This document shows, in pieces, positions 53,426 through 63,133 of a stretch of DNA of 64,000 nucleotides (positions are counted from its first letter, which is position 1; the number at the start of each line of letters is the position of its first letter). The DNA is from Flavicella sediminum (GTDB lineage: Bacteria; Bacteroidota; Bacteroidia; Flavobacteriales; Flavobacteriaceae), in NCBI RefSeq assembly GCF_006381105.1, contig NZ_VDET01000002.1, positions 496,001-560,000 on the forward strand, in the 5' to 3' direction. Below the pieces are notes generated by a model. It was not told the origin of the DNA. It searched no databases and saw nothing but the letters and a program-made list of their open reading frames with translations. The position numbers and the translations under genes are program-made.

Positions 53426-56400
53426 TTATTTAAAGATTAATTTTTTGTTGATTTGATATTCTCCATGCTGAACGCGCAACACATATAAACCCGGCGGAAC
53501 ATTAGCAAATAATAATTCTTTAGAAAAGATAGAAGTTGTATTGATAAAATTTTTCACTTCAATTTGTCTCCCCGCCATATCAAACAATTTTACAGAAATG
53601 GGATTTCCACTTTGGGTTTCAAAAGTTAAACTCACTTTTCCGTCTGTAGGATTAGGATACAAACTGAATTGATTCGGAACAACTATATCTTCCGTATTTA
53701 AAAGACTAGTAGGTTCAACAATAATTCTATAGTCTTCCGTTTCTCCCCATTCTGTTTTGTGAGTTGCATCACAAGCACTTTCTCCATAAGTATTCGTTGG
53801 ATCATCATATTCTATAACAACTCTCATTCTTGTATTTCCTACCAAGGCATCATCGGGTACTTTTATGTCAAACGTCGTTGTAGTATCACTTTTGTTACCA
53901 GAACCTAAATCAAATCTTTCGGTAGCTACATCAAACTCAAAATCTTGATTCCAGTCGACAAACACAAAACAATGATCCTGAAAACCGGCAGTATCATACG
54001 CAACACTTATAGGATAAGTAGCTCCCTTTTGGACTATTGTATTCAAGGTTGTAAAATCCTGATACCCGTCTACAATGTCATTTCCTGAATCATTATTTAT
54101 GGTGTTAAAAGTAACATTGGTAATATGTTCTGCACCCGTTGCTTCTTTTGTAAAAGTAGAAGTACAGTAAGAGGGATGAGAAGTGGTAAAGTTTTTAATA
54201 GATGAATAAGCACTTTCGCCGCAATTATTTATGGCTTTCACTCTCCAATAATAGGTTGTATTCTCCTTTAATATTGTTGAAAACACATATGAATTCGTGA
54301 AAGAATTAGTTTCTAAAACAAGAGAATTAAAAGCGCTATCTAAAGCAACTTGCACTTCATAAGCTGTGGCTTCTGAAATTATATCCCAAAATAAAATAGG
54401 CGCTAAATTAGTATTGATGCTATTATCTTCGGGTTTTGTTGTCGTCACTTCTGAAAGAAAAGTATCTAAAAAAGCTAGACTTACAAAGGAATTTTGGGTA
54501 AATGATGCGGAAGTGCTGACTACAGTAATTTCTTTATTTTGAGCCGCTACTTTAGCTAAATTATTAATAGTCATGAGTACGGTACCGTCTTTATTAGTAG
54601 TTGTGGGCACAAAAGAAACAGCTGCTCCGTTTGGTACATTTGTAGCATTGAAAGAAATAGTCTCATTAAAATCATCCATAAAATGAACGGATAATTCATA
54701 AGTCACGGAATCTTCTACAGTAACACAAACAGATTTACGATCTGTAATTGCAGTGACCATAAAACCACTTTCGTTAGCCTTAATCGTAAAGTTTGTATTG
54801 TTTACATTATAGAAAACATTGTCAACAGCCGCTACGAGTATTCTAGCTTTTGTGCTTGGATAATTAGGTATTGTAAAATTAAAAGAACCATTATTAGGAG
54901 TGCTTTCAGTTAATGTAATTGGAAATGTAACTCCGCCGTCTATTGATAATTTCACCTTTACATATTGACAGTTTATAGGAAATTCATTTGTAGTTGACAC
55001 CTCCCAAGTAATACTTTGTGAAGCACCTACAGTCCAGTCAATAGTATTAGGATTTGCTACCGTAAATGGCTCCGCTTCTGTTACTGTTATTTTAAGCTCA
55101 TCACTTGCTACTGCTCCTCCTTCAAAAAAATTATCTCTAACCGTTAAAGCAAAATTCAATTCTCTTGCTACCGAAGGCAACACCTCCCAGGTATTAAAAC
55201 TCCCGTTTACAACGCTTTCCAAAGTAGGAAAAAACCGTTCTGGAGATGTTGTTGAAGGTAAAGATCTAAATAACGGCCCACCAATATTTGTTGAAACTGG
55301 TGGCATTACGGCAATTTCATTATCTATTTGCTCCCAATTATAAGTCAACATTTTTTTACTATCAGCATCTATGGCAACTCCTTTTAAAATAAAAGGAGTT
55401 GCTTTAGGAATACTAACATCAAAACCGGCATTTACCTGAGGGACTTTGTTATTTGTTTCTAGAATCATTGCACAAGTAGCACTCTTTTCAAGCGTCGAAT
55501 TCATCTGTAAAATGCTAACTGCATGAAAGTAAGCATCGCTATTTTTTTGAATATCTATTTCAATAGTATCTTCCGAATCTGAATCACAAATACCTGCATA
55601 GCCCATAATGGTAGAAGCGCTTCCTGGCTCTACTGCCGTTGCATTGGTTCTATTACAACTACTATTTTGAGTATGCGTAGCACCAAACTGATGTCCCATT
55701 TCATGTGCAACATAATCTATAGTGTATGCATCTCCAATAGGATCTAACCTTCCTGTAACTCCCATAGCTTTTAAGCCATTAACACAAACACTTTCTAAAA
55801 CTGCAACGCCATCACCTTGTGTACTAAAAAGATGTCCTATATCGTAATTTTCATTTCCTATATACGTATCACAAATATCTTGTATTTCTTTAAGCATTTT
55901 AGCGGGTGTTCCTTCTGTAATTCCGTCGGTTTCACTATCTAAAAAAACTACGGAATCGTTATGCGCTACTAATAGCATCCTAACAGATACATCTCTTTCA
56001 AAAACCGCATTGATTCTTGTGACAGAAGTATTCATTGCCGACAAAACAACTTCTTTCTTGATTTTCTCTGCAGCAGACTCAGCAATGCCTTGCCTTTCTA
56101 AATGAAATTGAGCATATTCACCACTACAAGCCAAAGCCAATCTAAAAACTCTTAATTTTCCTTCTTTACCATTTGTTACCACACTTTTATTTACATACAA
56201 ACTTTCGCTATTTCCTTGTACTACTTTACATTCAAAATTATTTAGACCTTCAACCAAGTCTTCGCGTTTATAAGCTACATAAGTTGTGTTGTCTTTTGTG
56301 TTTGGATCTATATAAAATAATCCATTGCCTACCGAAAGAAGCATGATATGAATTCCATCGCTACCCATACTTATTTTTGCGGTTAACGTAGGATCGTCCA

Positions 56401-56728
56401 TACTTTTGGCCATATATGATTTAACATCGGCATACTTTTTTGCCAAACCTCCTTCAAAAACAACCGTTTCTTTTATCATAAATCTTGAAATTCCACCTGT
56501 AGTATTGGGTAGAGAGATAATAGCTTTCTTTTTTTTTGAAGCCCCTTTTAACTCTATTTTAAAACGCTCTAAATCGAGGGCATATAATTGTTCATTTTTA
56601 GATATCTTTTTTCTCTTATAATGCGCTGTTTTATTTTTAGGATCATTAACCTCTATTTTTTTCCAATGATTTTGCGCATAGGAAAAAGTGGTTAACAAGA
56701 AAAACAACAAAAGGAAATTCTTTTTCAT
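53426..56728 (-). CDS. T9SS-secreted reprolysin-like zinc metallopeptidase
   Basis: Secreted protease of 1100 residues. A signal peptide (1-18) and a propeptide are followed by a metallopeptidase domain with the zinc motif HEMGHQFGATH and a downstream Met-turn in STIMGYAGIC, placing it in the metzincin group. Further domains are a region with an Ig-like fold, a fibronectin type III-like segment (TSYEV-type strands before YYWRVKAINNCGESAYS), a GEVED-type domain (FVDWNQDFEFD) and a C-terminal T9SS type A sorting domain (FSLYPNPTDGKVSLTF). It is divergent from the 7TM-LuxR regulator gene, whose product may control it through the site at 56794-56817. Confidence 0.9.
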   Translation of the reverse strand: MKKNFLLLFFLLTTFSYAQNHWKKIEVNDPKNKTAHYKRKKISKNEQLYALDLERFKIELKGASKKKKAIISLPNTTGGISRFMIKETVVFEGGLAKKYADVKSYMAKSMDDPTLTAKISMGSDGIHIMLLSVGNGLFYIDPNTKDNTTYVAYKREDLVEGLNNFECKVVQGNSESLYVNKSVVTNGKEGKLRVFRLALACSGEYAQFHLERQGIAESAAEKIKKEVVLSAMNTSVTRINAVFERDVSVRMLLVAHNDSVVFLDSETDGITEGTPAKMLKEIQDICDTYIGNENYDIGHLFSTQGDGVAVLESVCVNGLKAMGVTGRLDPIGDAYTIDYVAHEMGHQFGATHTQNSSCNRTNATAVEPGSASTIMGYAGICDSDSEDTIEIDIQKNSDAYFHAVSILQMNSTLEKSATCAMILETNNKVPQVNAGFDVSIPKATPFILKGVAIDADSKKMLTYNWEQIDNEIAVMPPVSTNIGGPLFRSLPSTTSPERFFPTLESVVNGSFNTWEVLPSVARELNFALTVRDNFFEGGAVASDELKITVTEAEPFTVANPNTIDWTVGASQSITWEVSTTNEFPINCQYVKVKLSIDGGVTFPITLTESTPNNGSFNFTIPNYPSTKARILVAAVDNVFYNVNNTNFTIKANESGFMVTAITDRKSVCVTVEDSVTYELSVHFMDDFNETISFNATNVPNGAAVSFVPTTTNKDGTVLMTINNLAKVAAQNKEITVVSTSASFTQNSFVSLAFLDTFLSEVTTTKPEDNSINTNLAPILFWDIISEATAYEVQVALDSAFNSLVLETNSFTNSYVFSTILKENTTYYWRVKAINNCGESAYSSIKNFTTSHPSYCTSTFTKEATGAEHITNVTFNTINNDSGNDIVDGYQDFTTLNTIVQKGATYPISVAYDTAGFQDHCFVFVDWNQDFEFDVATERFDLGSGNKSDTTTTFDIKVPDDALVGNTRMRVVIEYDDPTNTYGESACDATHKTEWGETEDYRIIVEPTSLLNTEDIVVPNQFSLYPNPTDGKVSLTFETQSGNPISVKLFDMAGRQIEVKNFINTTSIFSKELLFANVPPGLYVLRVQHGEYQINKKLIFK

Positions 56729-56764
56729 TCTCTATTCTAAATAAATGTAATTGACAAACCTTTG

Positions 56765-56817
56765 CAAACATAGGCTCCTTCAATACTTTTCTTCCCACCC
56801 ACAAGGGGTAGTTTTAG
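56765..56817 (-). promoter_or_regulatory. Metallopeptidase promoter with palindromic activator-type site
   Basis: On the minus strand TATGTTTG plus C (56772-56765) is the -7 box. The 24-bp site 56794-56817 begins 21 nt upstream. The consensus with the lnt site, on the plus strand, is CCCACCCNNAAGNGGTNG followed by TTTT. The site lies in the gap shared with the divergent LuxR-type regulator gene. Confidence 0.66.
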
Positions 56818-56862
56818 TCAAAACCGTTAAACTAATACCTAAATCAAGTAAATTAAAAAGAG

Positions 56863-56870
56863 TAGCTTTG
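56863..56870 (+). promoter_or_regulatory. -7 element of the 7TM-LuxR regulator gene
   Basis: TAGCTTTG plus C matches TAnnTTTGC. Transcription would start near 56876, about 28 nt before the TTG start codon at 56905. No -33 TTG is seen at the usual distance. Confidence 0.55.
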
Positions 56871-56904
56871 CTCAATCTCAAAACAATAAAACTCATTCTT
56901 CATA

Positions 56905-58296
56905 TTGAAAAAGGCTATTCTATATTTTTCATCCATCTTTCTAATAATTTCTTTTTATTCTTGTGCGGATGCAAAAATGGAAGCAGATTTAGATTTTTCA
57001 ATTTCTTATTCGAAGGACTTTTCCAATACAGAAACAATTCATTCTATTTCAGAGAAAAAACTAAAACCATTAGAAAGTCCAAATATTGGATTTGAAAATG
57101 GGCTTTATTGGTTCAAAGTAATTTTAAATGAAGATGTTCTAAATAAACTTATTGTTTTCGATTTGTTAGGAAGTAATATTACTAAAATTACTGTCTTTCA
57201 AAATTCCAAAATCGTTCCGTATAAAGAATTAGACAAAACCCATTTCTCTTTGTTAGTAAATTCTAAATTTGAAAATCCAGTTTATTATTTAAGAGTGCAA
57301 TTTGACAATGAAGTTTATTTCCCATTGCAACTGAAAACCTATGAGCAAGGGCAACTAGAAGCTAAATATAGCTATTTTATAAATGGCGCCTATTATGGAT
57401 TTGTATTGATGGTCTTTATCGTAAACCTCTTCTTCTACATTTCCTTAAAAGACAAAACTTTTCTGTATTACTGTTTTTTTTTAATTGTAATTACAATCAT
57501 TATTTTAGATTATGATGGATTATTAAACACGATAATACCTAACTTTTTTTCGAGGTATGGCAGAGTTTTAACACACTTTTTCGTAAGCTTTTCTGGGGCT
57601 TTATTTGCAAATCAATTTTTGAATATCAATTATTATTTACCTAAAAGCAATAAAACAGGAGTCTTCTTACTTTTTATTACAATGTGTAGTTATCTGCTAT
57701 TTTTTCCCACAAATAAATTTTTATTTGTCGCCATAGGAGACACTTTCTCAATGCTAGTACTACTCCATTATTGGGGAATTGGTATCATCATCTCCAAGAA
57801 ATACAAATTCTCAAGATTCTTTGTCGTTGGATATTCTTTAATCTTATTTTCATCTGTCCTATTTATTGTACCACTTAATTGGGGCTTAAATACATTCACT
57901 GTTTCTTTAAAAACCGTAAAATTTGGTGCGCTGTTTGAAATGCTGATTTTAACCTATGCTATTACCTACAGAGTAAAAATATTACAAAAAGAAAATCACC
58001 AATTTAAAACAGCAATACAGGAATATTTACATAAAATAAATTTTTTAGAAAGTAACAGTAGTAACCCTAGTGAAACGAATATAGAAGTTTTAGTTTCTGA
58101 AAATAATTTATCTGAAAGAGAGGCAGATGTACTTCTCTTAATTTTTAAAGGGTATACCAATAAAAGAATAGGAGACGAACTGTTTATTTCATTAAATACC
58201 GTAAAATACCATATTCGTAATATTTACCAGAAGCTAAATATCAAAAGCAAAAATGAAGCAATTGATATTCTTTCTAAAATCAAAGAAGAGGTTTAA
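56905..58296 (+). CDS. 7TM membrane receptor with LuxR-type DNA-binding domain
   Basis: One-component regulator of 463 residues. A signal peptide with a Cys that could be a lipobox (SFYSC) precedes a periplasmic 7TMR-DISM extracellular sensor domain (about 25-150, a jelly-roll-like fold with YWFKVILNE). Seven membrane helices follow (about 155-365), then a short coiled coil and a LuxR/GerE helix-turn-helix at the C terminus (LSEREADVLLLIFKGYTNKRIGDEL with SLNTVKYHIRNIYQKL). The start is TTG, supported by the signal peptide directly after it. It probably senses an extracellular ligand and controls the adjacent secreted protease. Confidence 0.85.
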   Translation: MKKAILYFSSIFLIISFYSCADAKMEADLDFSISYSKDFSNTETIHSISEKKLKPLESPNIGFENGLYWFKVILNEDVLNKLIVFDLLGSNITKITVFQNSKIVPYKELDKTHFSLLVNSKFENPVYYLRVQFDNEVYFPLQLKTYEQGQLEAKYSYFINGAYYGFVLMVFIVNLFFYISLKDKTFLYYCFFLIVITIIILDYDGLLNTIIPNFFSRYGRVLTHFFVSFSGALFANQFLNINYYLPKSNKTGVFLLFITMCSYLLFFPTNKFLFVAIGDTFSMLVLLHYWGIGIIISKKYKFSRFFVVGYSLILFSSVLFIVPLNWGLNTFTVSLKTVKFGALFEMLILTYAITYRVKILQKENHQFKTAIQEYLHKINFLESNSSNPSETNIEVLVSENNLSEREADVLLLIFKGYTNKRIGDELFISLNTVKYHIRNIYQKLNIKSKNEAIDILSKIKEEV

Positions 58297-58351
58297 AAAA
58301 CAGCTATAATCGTCTTACCTTTTTATTTACCTTCGTAACAACAATAGAACC

Positions 58352-59041
58352 ATGAATTTAAAAGACCAATTACTAGCCTCTAAAATTTATTTAATTCTAG
58401 CGTCGCTGTTTATCACTTCCTTGGTTGTCTCTAATTTAATTTTTCAGAAATTTTTTCTTTGGAATCCTTTCGGGTGGTTTCCTTTTGAAATATCTGTAGG
58501 CTTACTTCCTTACCCAATTACCTTTTTAATTACCGATTTAATTTCAGAAATCTACGGAAAGAAAAAAGCCAACCAAGTGGTGATTACCGGAATATTTGCT
58601 TCCTTTTTCTCTATTCTCATTGTCCTCATAGGAAATTACACCAATGCTACTTCTTGGTCGCCTGTAAATAATGACCTTTACACCAAAGTATTTGGTTTCT
58701 CACCTGTTGCGGTTTTAGCCTCCATGCTCGCTTATTTATTTGCTCAATTTATTGACATAAAAATTTACCACTTTTGGAAACAAAAAACAGCTGGTAAACA
58801 CCTGTGGTTGCGAAATAATTTTTCAACCTTTACTTCTCAATTTATAGATACTTTAACCGTTGTAACTTTATTATGTGTTTTTGAAATTCTATCTTGGGAT
58901 GTATTTGGAAGTTTACTTTTAAGCGGATTTTTATTTAAAATATTGGTTGCTGCCCTAGACACTCCTTTCCTGTATTTAGGCGTTTTTATTTTAAGAAAAA
59001 GATTCCATTTACAAGCGCATGAAGAAATAACAATGAATTAA
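58352..59041 (+). CDS. Queuosine precursor transporter (YhhQ/VUT family)
   Basis: Integral membrane protein of 229 residues with about six helices. Family signatures are FPFEISVGLLPYPITFLITDLISEIYGKK-type (seen in part as ITDLISEIYGKKKA) and WLRNNFSTFTSQFIDT with LAYLFAQFIDIKIYHFWK. YhhQ proteins import 7-cyano-7-deazaguanine or 7-aminomethyl-7-deazaguanine for queuosine in tRNA. No queuosine genes are adjacent, so salvage is possible. Confidence 0.9.
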   Translation: MNLKDQLLASKIYLILASLFITSLVVSNLIFQKFFLWNPFGWFPFEISVGLLPYPITFLITDLISEIYGKKKANQVVITGIFASFFSILIVLIGNYTNATSWSPVNNDLYTKVFGFSPVAVLASMLAYLFAQFIDIKIYHFWKQKTAGKHLWLRNNFSTFTSQFIDTLTVVTLLCVFEILSWDVFGSLLLSGFLFKILVAALDTPFLYLGVFILRKRFHLQAHEEITMN

Positions 59042-59108
59042 TTTCGTTCTTCTGTAATCAATTTATCCCTTCTTCGTCCAACTAGTTATATTTTAAAAAC
59101 ACCTTACA

Positions 59109-59816
59109 ATGAAGCTTCACCTATACGCTATAATCCTCCTATTATTTACGAGTCAACTTTCTGCTCAAGTAGCACATTTTGATTCTTTGTTAAAAGAAAA
59201 CATTAGCAACGAAGGTGTTGTTAATTACCAAGGAATTATTAAAAACAAACATCACTTAGCGCATTATATTGATTACCTAAAAAAAACAACGCCTGCTAAA
59301 AGTTGGTCAGACAATGCAGTAAAAGCCTTTTGGATCAACGCCTACAATGCGTATACCATCAAATTAATTACGGATCATTACCCTGTAAAAAGTATCATGG
59401 ACATCCGTTTAAAAGGAAAAGATGCCTGGCATGCTCCTATTGCGACTGTTGGTGGAAAAACATTGACTTTAAATGAAATTGAACACGAAATTTTACGTAA
59501 AAACTATAAAGATCCAAGAATTCATGTGGGTGTAAATTGTGCTTCGTTTTCGTGTCCCCCAATTGCAAATTTTGCTTTTACAGAAAAAAACATTGAAGCC
59601 ACTTTAGAAAAATTAATGGTGTCTTTTGTAAACGATCCTCAGAGAAATAATATCACCGAAAAGAAAATTACCTTATCCAAAATATTTGAATGGTACCAAG
59701 CTGATTTTACTCAAAACGGAAACCTTGTTTCTTATATCAGTAAATATTCTAAAACTCCAATCAGTAAAAAAGCAAAAGTACGTTACCTAGACTACAATTG
59801 GAATTTAAATGAATAA
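59109..59816 (+). CDS. DUF547 domain protein, exported
   Basis: Protein of 235 residues with a signal peptide (about 1-20, ending LSAQ). The DUF547 core is seen in AFWINAYNAYTIKLI, the strictly conserved GVNCASFSCPPI and a C-terminal LSKIFEWYQADF. The conserved Cys and His residues have suggested a thiol hydrolase fold, but the family's function is unknown. In marine bacteria DUF547 genes often lie next to arsS-type clusters (from memory), and here arsS begins 65 nt downstream, so a shared role is possible. Confidence 0.87.
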   Translation: MKLHLYAIILLLFTSQLSAQVAHFDSLLKENISNEGVVNYQGIIKNKHHLAHYIDYLKKTTPAKSWSDNAVKAFWINAYNAYTIKLITDHYPVKSIMDIRLKGKDAWHAPIATVGGKTLTLNEIEHEILRKNYKDPRIHVGVNCASFSCPPIANFAFTEKNIEATLEKLMVSFVNDPQRNNITEKKITLSKIFEWYQADFTQNGNLVSYISKYSKTPISKKAKVRYLDYNWNLNE

Positions 59817-59881
59817 ATCGAAAATGTTTCCTTTTATAATTACATAATAAATTCCCCTAAAAAAACAAAAACTCATCCTTA

Positions 59882-60979
59882 ATGAGCACCTATACAGAAG
59901 AAGATCAAATTACACTTTACAATAAAGTACAAGCCACTTTAGCCAAAGCAAAAAGAAGTCCGGTGACGGAAGTGAAAAGAAAAAAAGCTTTAGAGGAAAT
60001 AAAATATTTAGAAAATGTAGCTATCGAAAGTTTTACCGACAAACTACAGAAATACAATTTCACCCCATTAAAACCTACAGGATTAGATATTTTACAAATT
60101 AATGTAGGTTATTTGTGCAATCAAATTTGCAACCACTGTCATGTAAATGCAGGTCCTGCTAGAAAAGAATTGATGACCTTAGAAACCATGAATGCTTGTT
60201 TGGCTGCTTTGGATGAAGGTAATTTTCATACGGTAGATTTAACAGGAGGTGCACCAGAAATCCATCCTGATTTTAAGTGGTTTGTCGAAGAAATCTCTAA
60301 GAGAAATGTAAAAATAATTGTTCGTAGCAACTTAACTATTTTAACTTTCCACGAAGACTATGCTTATCTTCCAGAATTTTTCAAAAAACATAAAATAGAA
60401 GTCATTGCTTCCATGCCTTGCTACACGATAGAAAATGTAGACAAACAACGTGGTGAAGGTGTTTTTGAAGCTTCTATTAAAGGACTACAAATTTTAAATA
60501 CCTTAGGATATGGTGTTGAAAGTGATTTAACATTACACTTGGTTTACAATCCTGGTGGTGCCTCTTTACCTGGCGACCAAATGGGCTTAGAAAGAGATTA
60601 CAAAGAAATGTTGAAAAAGAATTTCGATGTTGTTTTTAACAATTTGTACACCATTACCAACATGCCAATCAGTCGTTTTTTAACCGACTTAAAAAATCAG
60701 GACAAAGTAGAGCACTATATGCATTTGTTGGTTGACAATTTCAACCTAGCCGCTGTAGAAAATGTGATGTGTAGAAATACGATTTCTGTTCGTTTTGATG
60801 GGACTATCTTTGATTGTGATTTCAATCAAATGTTGCATTTACCAATTTCAGGAAAAGGTTCAAAAAACATCAAAGATTTTAATTTAGAAGAGTTGGCAAC
60901 AAGAACTATCGTTTTAAAAAATCACTGTTATGGCTGTACAGCCGGTGCCGGTTCAAGCTGCCAAGGAGTTGTTGCTTAA
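59882..60979 (+). CDS. arsS: Arsenosugar biosynthesis radical SAM protein ArsS
   Basis: Radical SAM enzyme of 365 residues, proposed to add the 5'-deoxyadenosyl group to dimethylated arsenic as the start of arsenosugar formation. The cluster-binding CxxxCxxC is in VGYLCNQICNHCH near residue 75, followed by DLTGGAPEIHPDF. The C-terminal domain has the characteristic CYGCTAGAGSSCQG, rich in Cys and typical of the ArsS family. The symporter gene starts 3 nt later. The arsenite methyltransferase gene arsM is not in the window. Confidence 0.93.
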   Translation: MSTYTEEDQITLYNKVQATLAKAKRSPVTEVKRKKALEEIKYLENVAIESFTDKLQKYNFTPLKPTGLDILQINVGYLCNQICNHCHVNAGPARKELMTLETMNACLAALDEGNFHTVDLTGGAPEIHPDFKWFVEEISKRNVKIIVRSNLTILTFHEDYAYLPEFFKKHKIEVIASMPCYTIENVDKQRGEGVFEASIKGLQILNTLGYGVESDLTLHLVYNPGGASLPGDQMGLERDYKEMLKKNFDVVFNNLYTITNMPISRFLTDLKNQDKVEHYMHLLVDNFNLAAVENVMCRNTISVRFDGTIFDCDFNQMLHLPISGKGSKNIKDFNLEELATRTIVLKNHCYGCTAGAGSSCQGVVA

Positions 60980-60982
60980 GGT

Positions 60983-62317
60983 ATGAAAATTGAAATTTGG
61001 CAATGGGGATTGGTATTGCTATCTAGTCTAGCTTTCTTTTTTTTAGCACCCCTTGTAAAAACAACCGATGCTTTTTACAAGGCTTCTAGTAAAAACAAAG
61101 CACCCAATATATTTGTCTTAACAGGTAGCTTGGTCATTTCTTGGATCTTTGCCAAAAGTATTACCAATGCCGCCAATTTAGGATTGGAATTCGGAATTGT
61201 GGGTGGAGTTGCCTATGCGGGTTATTACCTTTCTTTTACTGTGGCAGGAATTATCATTTATAAAATGAGAACCCAAGCAGGTATTAAAAGTATTCACCAA
61301 TTTATAAGTCAGAAATTCGGAAAATATGCCATGCTCTTATTTTCTGTTTTAATTGCCATTCGTCTGTTTAATGAAGTTTGGAGCAATACCATGGTTATTG
61401 GTTCGTATTTTGGAGCTCAAGGAAGTCCCACTTACTATTGGGCTATAGTTATTTTTACAAGCCTAACACTAGCTTACACCTTAAAAGGTGGTTTGAGCAG
61501 TTCTATTTTTACAGATGCCATTCAAATGATTTTGTTTTCTGTTTTGTTAACGGTTATTTTGTGGAATTTATTTTCTGCTGACAATTTTTCTACAAAAGAA
61601 GTGCTGTATTCAGGGACTTGGAGTTTTGATTTAGGGCTGAATTTATTTTTTGCTGCGATATTACAATCGTTTAGTTATCCTTTTCACGATCCCGTTTTAA
61701 CCGATAGAGCTTTTATCAGCTCTCCAAAAGTCACACTAAAAAGTTTTTTGTGGGCTAGTCTTTTAGGCGGCCTTTGCATTGTGCTATTTAGTATTGTAGG
61801 AATTTATGCACAACAAAACGGGTTGACAGGTCAGGCTGCCGTGGAAGTAGGAAAACTATTTGGACTCGTAATTTTATTGGTCATCAATTTTATCATGATT
61901 ACCTCAGCTGCTTCAACTTTAGATTCTACATTTTCTTCTTTTTCTAAATTAATTGCTATCGATTTAAAAATTCATAAAAGCATTTCTTTTGGAAGAATAT
62001 CCATGCTTATCATTGCTGTTTTAGGAACACTTCCCATTTTTTTTAATGCTGAAATTTTATCGGCAACCACTATTTCTGGAACCATGGTTATTGGATTGGC
62101 TCCTGTTTTTTTATTTTGGAACGACAAAACAACAAGCAGCAGTTTCTATTTAAGTGTGCTTACCGGAATCATCTTTGGCTTCTTACTCGTTTTCAATTAT
62201 TTTCCGGAATCCTTCATTTTCACCAAAGGAAAATACGCTTCTTTATTATGGATTAATATTTGGGGCAGCTTATGTTGCATCCTTATTTACAAATTACCGC
62301 TATGGATAAAAAGATAA
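60983..62317 (+). CDS. Sodium:solute symporter family protein
   Basis: Membrane protein of 444 residues with about 12-13 helices, resembling the sodium/solute symporter (SSS) family: GLEFGIVGGVAYAGYY near helix 2, YTLKGGLSSSIFTDAIQM (family motif YTxxGGxxAvxxTDxxQ) and ASTLDSTFSSFSKL (ASxLSS-like sodium site). It lies 3 nt after arsS and overlaps the metallophosphoesterase start by 16 nt, so it is part of the same operon. The solute is unknown; uptake or export of an arsenic or sugar compound would be guesswork. Confidence 0.87.
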   Translation: MKIEIWQWGLVLLSSLAFFFLAPLVKTTDAFYKASSKNKAPNIFVLTGSLVISWIFAKSITNAANLGLEFGIVGGVAYAGYYLSFTVAGIIIYKMRTQAGIKSIHQFISQKFGKYAMLLFSVLIAIRLFNEVWSNTMVIGSYFGAQGSPTYYWAIVIFTSLTLAYTLKGGLSSSIFTDAIQMILFSVLLTVILWNLFSADNFSTKEVLYSGTWSFDLGLNLFFAAILQSFSYPFHDPVLTDRAFISSPKVTLKSFLWASLLGGLCIVLFSIVGIYAQQNGLTGQAAVEVGKLFGLVILLVINFIMITSAASTLDSTFSSFSKLIAIDLKIHKSISFGRISMLIIAVLGTLPIFFNAEILSATTISGTMVIGLAPVFLFWNDKTTSSSFYLSVLTGIIFGFLLVFNYFPESFIFTKGKYASLLWINIWGSLCCILIYKLPLWIKR

Positions 62318-63129
62318 AAAACCTAGGCACCCAAAGCAACAAACTGCTCCTTTTTGGCGGAGTGTACAGCAACCTGCAAGCTTTAGAAGCATTGATTGAA
62401 ACGGCTCATATTTTAAACATTCCTGCAGAAAATTGTATTTGTACTGGAGATTTGATTGGCTATTGTGCACAGCCAGAAGAAACCGTTCAACTATTAAAAA
62501 AATGGGGAGCACATAGTATTTTAGGAAATGTTGAAATTCAATTAAATGAAGGTCAAGAAAATTGCGGCTGTAATTTTACAGAAGGCTCTCGTTGTGATGT
62601 TTTTTCTTCGCAGTGGTATCCTTACGCTCAAAAAAAACTGTCTACAAATTCTTTAGCATTTTTAAGAACACTGCCAAACAATCTTCAATTTAAATATGCA
62701 AATAAAAACATAAGCGTTGTACATGGAGCTTATGATCAGGTTTCGGAATTTATATTTAAATCGACTCCCTGGTCTGTTAAATCTAAAAATTTTAAGGCTA
62801 GTAAAAGTGATTTTATTATTGCTGGCCATTGCGGATTGCCTTTTTCAGAAACACACAAAGATAAAACTTGGCTCAACCCTGGCGCTATAGGTATGCCTGC
62901 CAATGATGGATCTCCAAAAGTTTGGTATGCAACTCTTGAAATTAAAGAAAAAAAGATCCAAATTTCACAGCATAATTTAGATTACAATTATAAATTAGCT
63001 ATTGCCTTAATGAAAGAAGCCCAATTACCTTTAACCTATGCAAACACTTTGCAAACCGGTATTTGGGACAATATGGAAATTTTACCAGCAGCAGAAAAAC
63101 TTCTGCAAGGAAAAACAATAAAATTCTAG
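62302..63129 (+). CDS. Metallophosphoesterase-like protein with altered metal motifs
   Basis: Protein of 275 residues with the layout of the YfcE/ApaH-type calcineurin fold, but two metal motifs differ. Motif I is GGVYSN (residues 19-24) where DxHxN is usual, and motif III is GNVE (75-78) where GNHD/E is usual. CTGDLIGY, VVHGAYD and IAGHCG keep the Asp and His of the other motifs. A Cys-rich insert NCGCNFTEGSRCD follows. I recall a related subfamily with GGPYSN in other arsenosugar-type clusters. The start at 62302 (MDKKIK) is preferred to an in-frame TTG upstream at 62260. It is 4 nt from the rhodanese gene. Confidence 0.82.
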   Translation: MDKKIKNLGTQSNKLLLFGGVYSNLQALEALIETAHILNIPAENCICTGDLIGYCAQPEETVQLLKKWGAHSILGNVEIQLNEGQENCGCNFTEGSRCDVFSSQWYPYAQKKLSTNSLAFLRTLPNNLQFKYANKNISVVHGAYDQVSEFIFKSTPWSVKSKNFKASKSDFIIAGHCGLPFSETHKDKTWLNPGAIGMPANDGSPKVWYATLEIKEKKIQISQHNLDYNYKLAIALMKEAQLPLTYANTLQTGIWDNMEILPAAEKLLQGKTIKF

Positions 63130-63133
63130 AATT

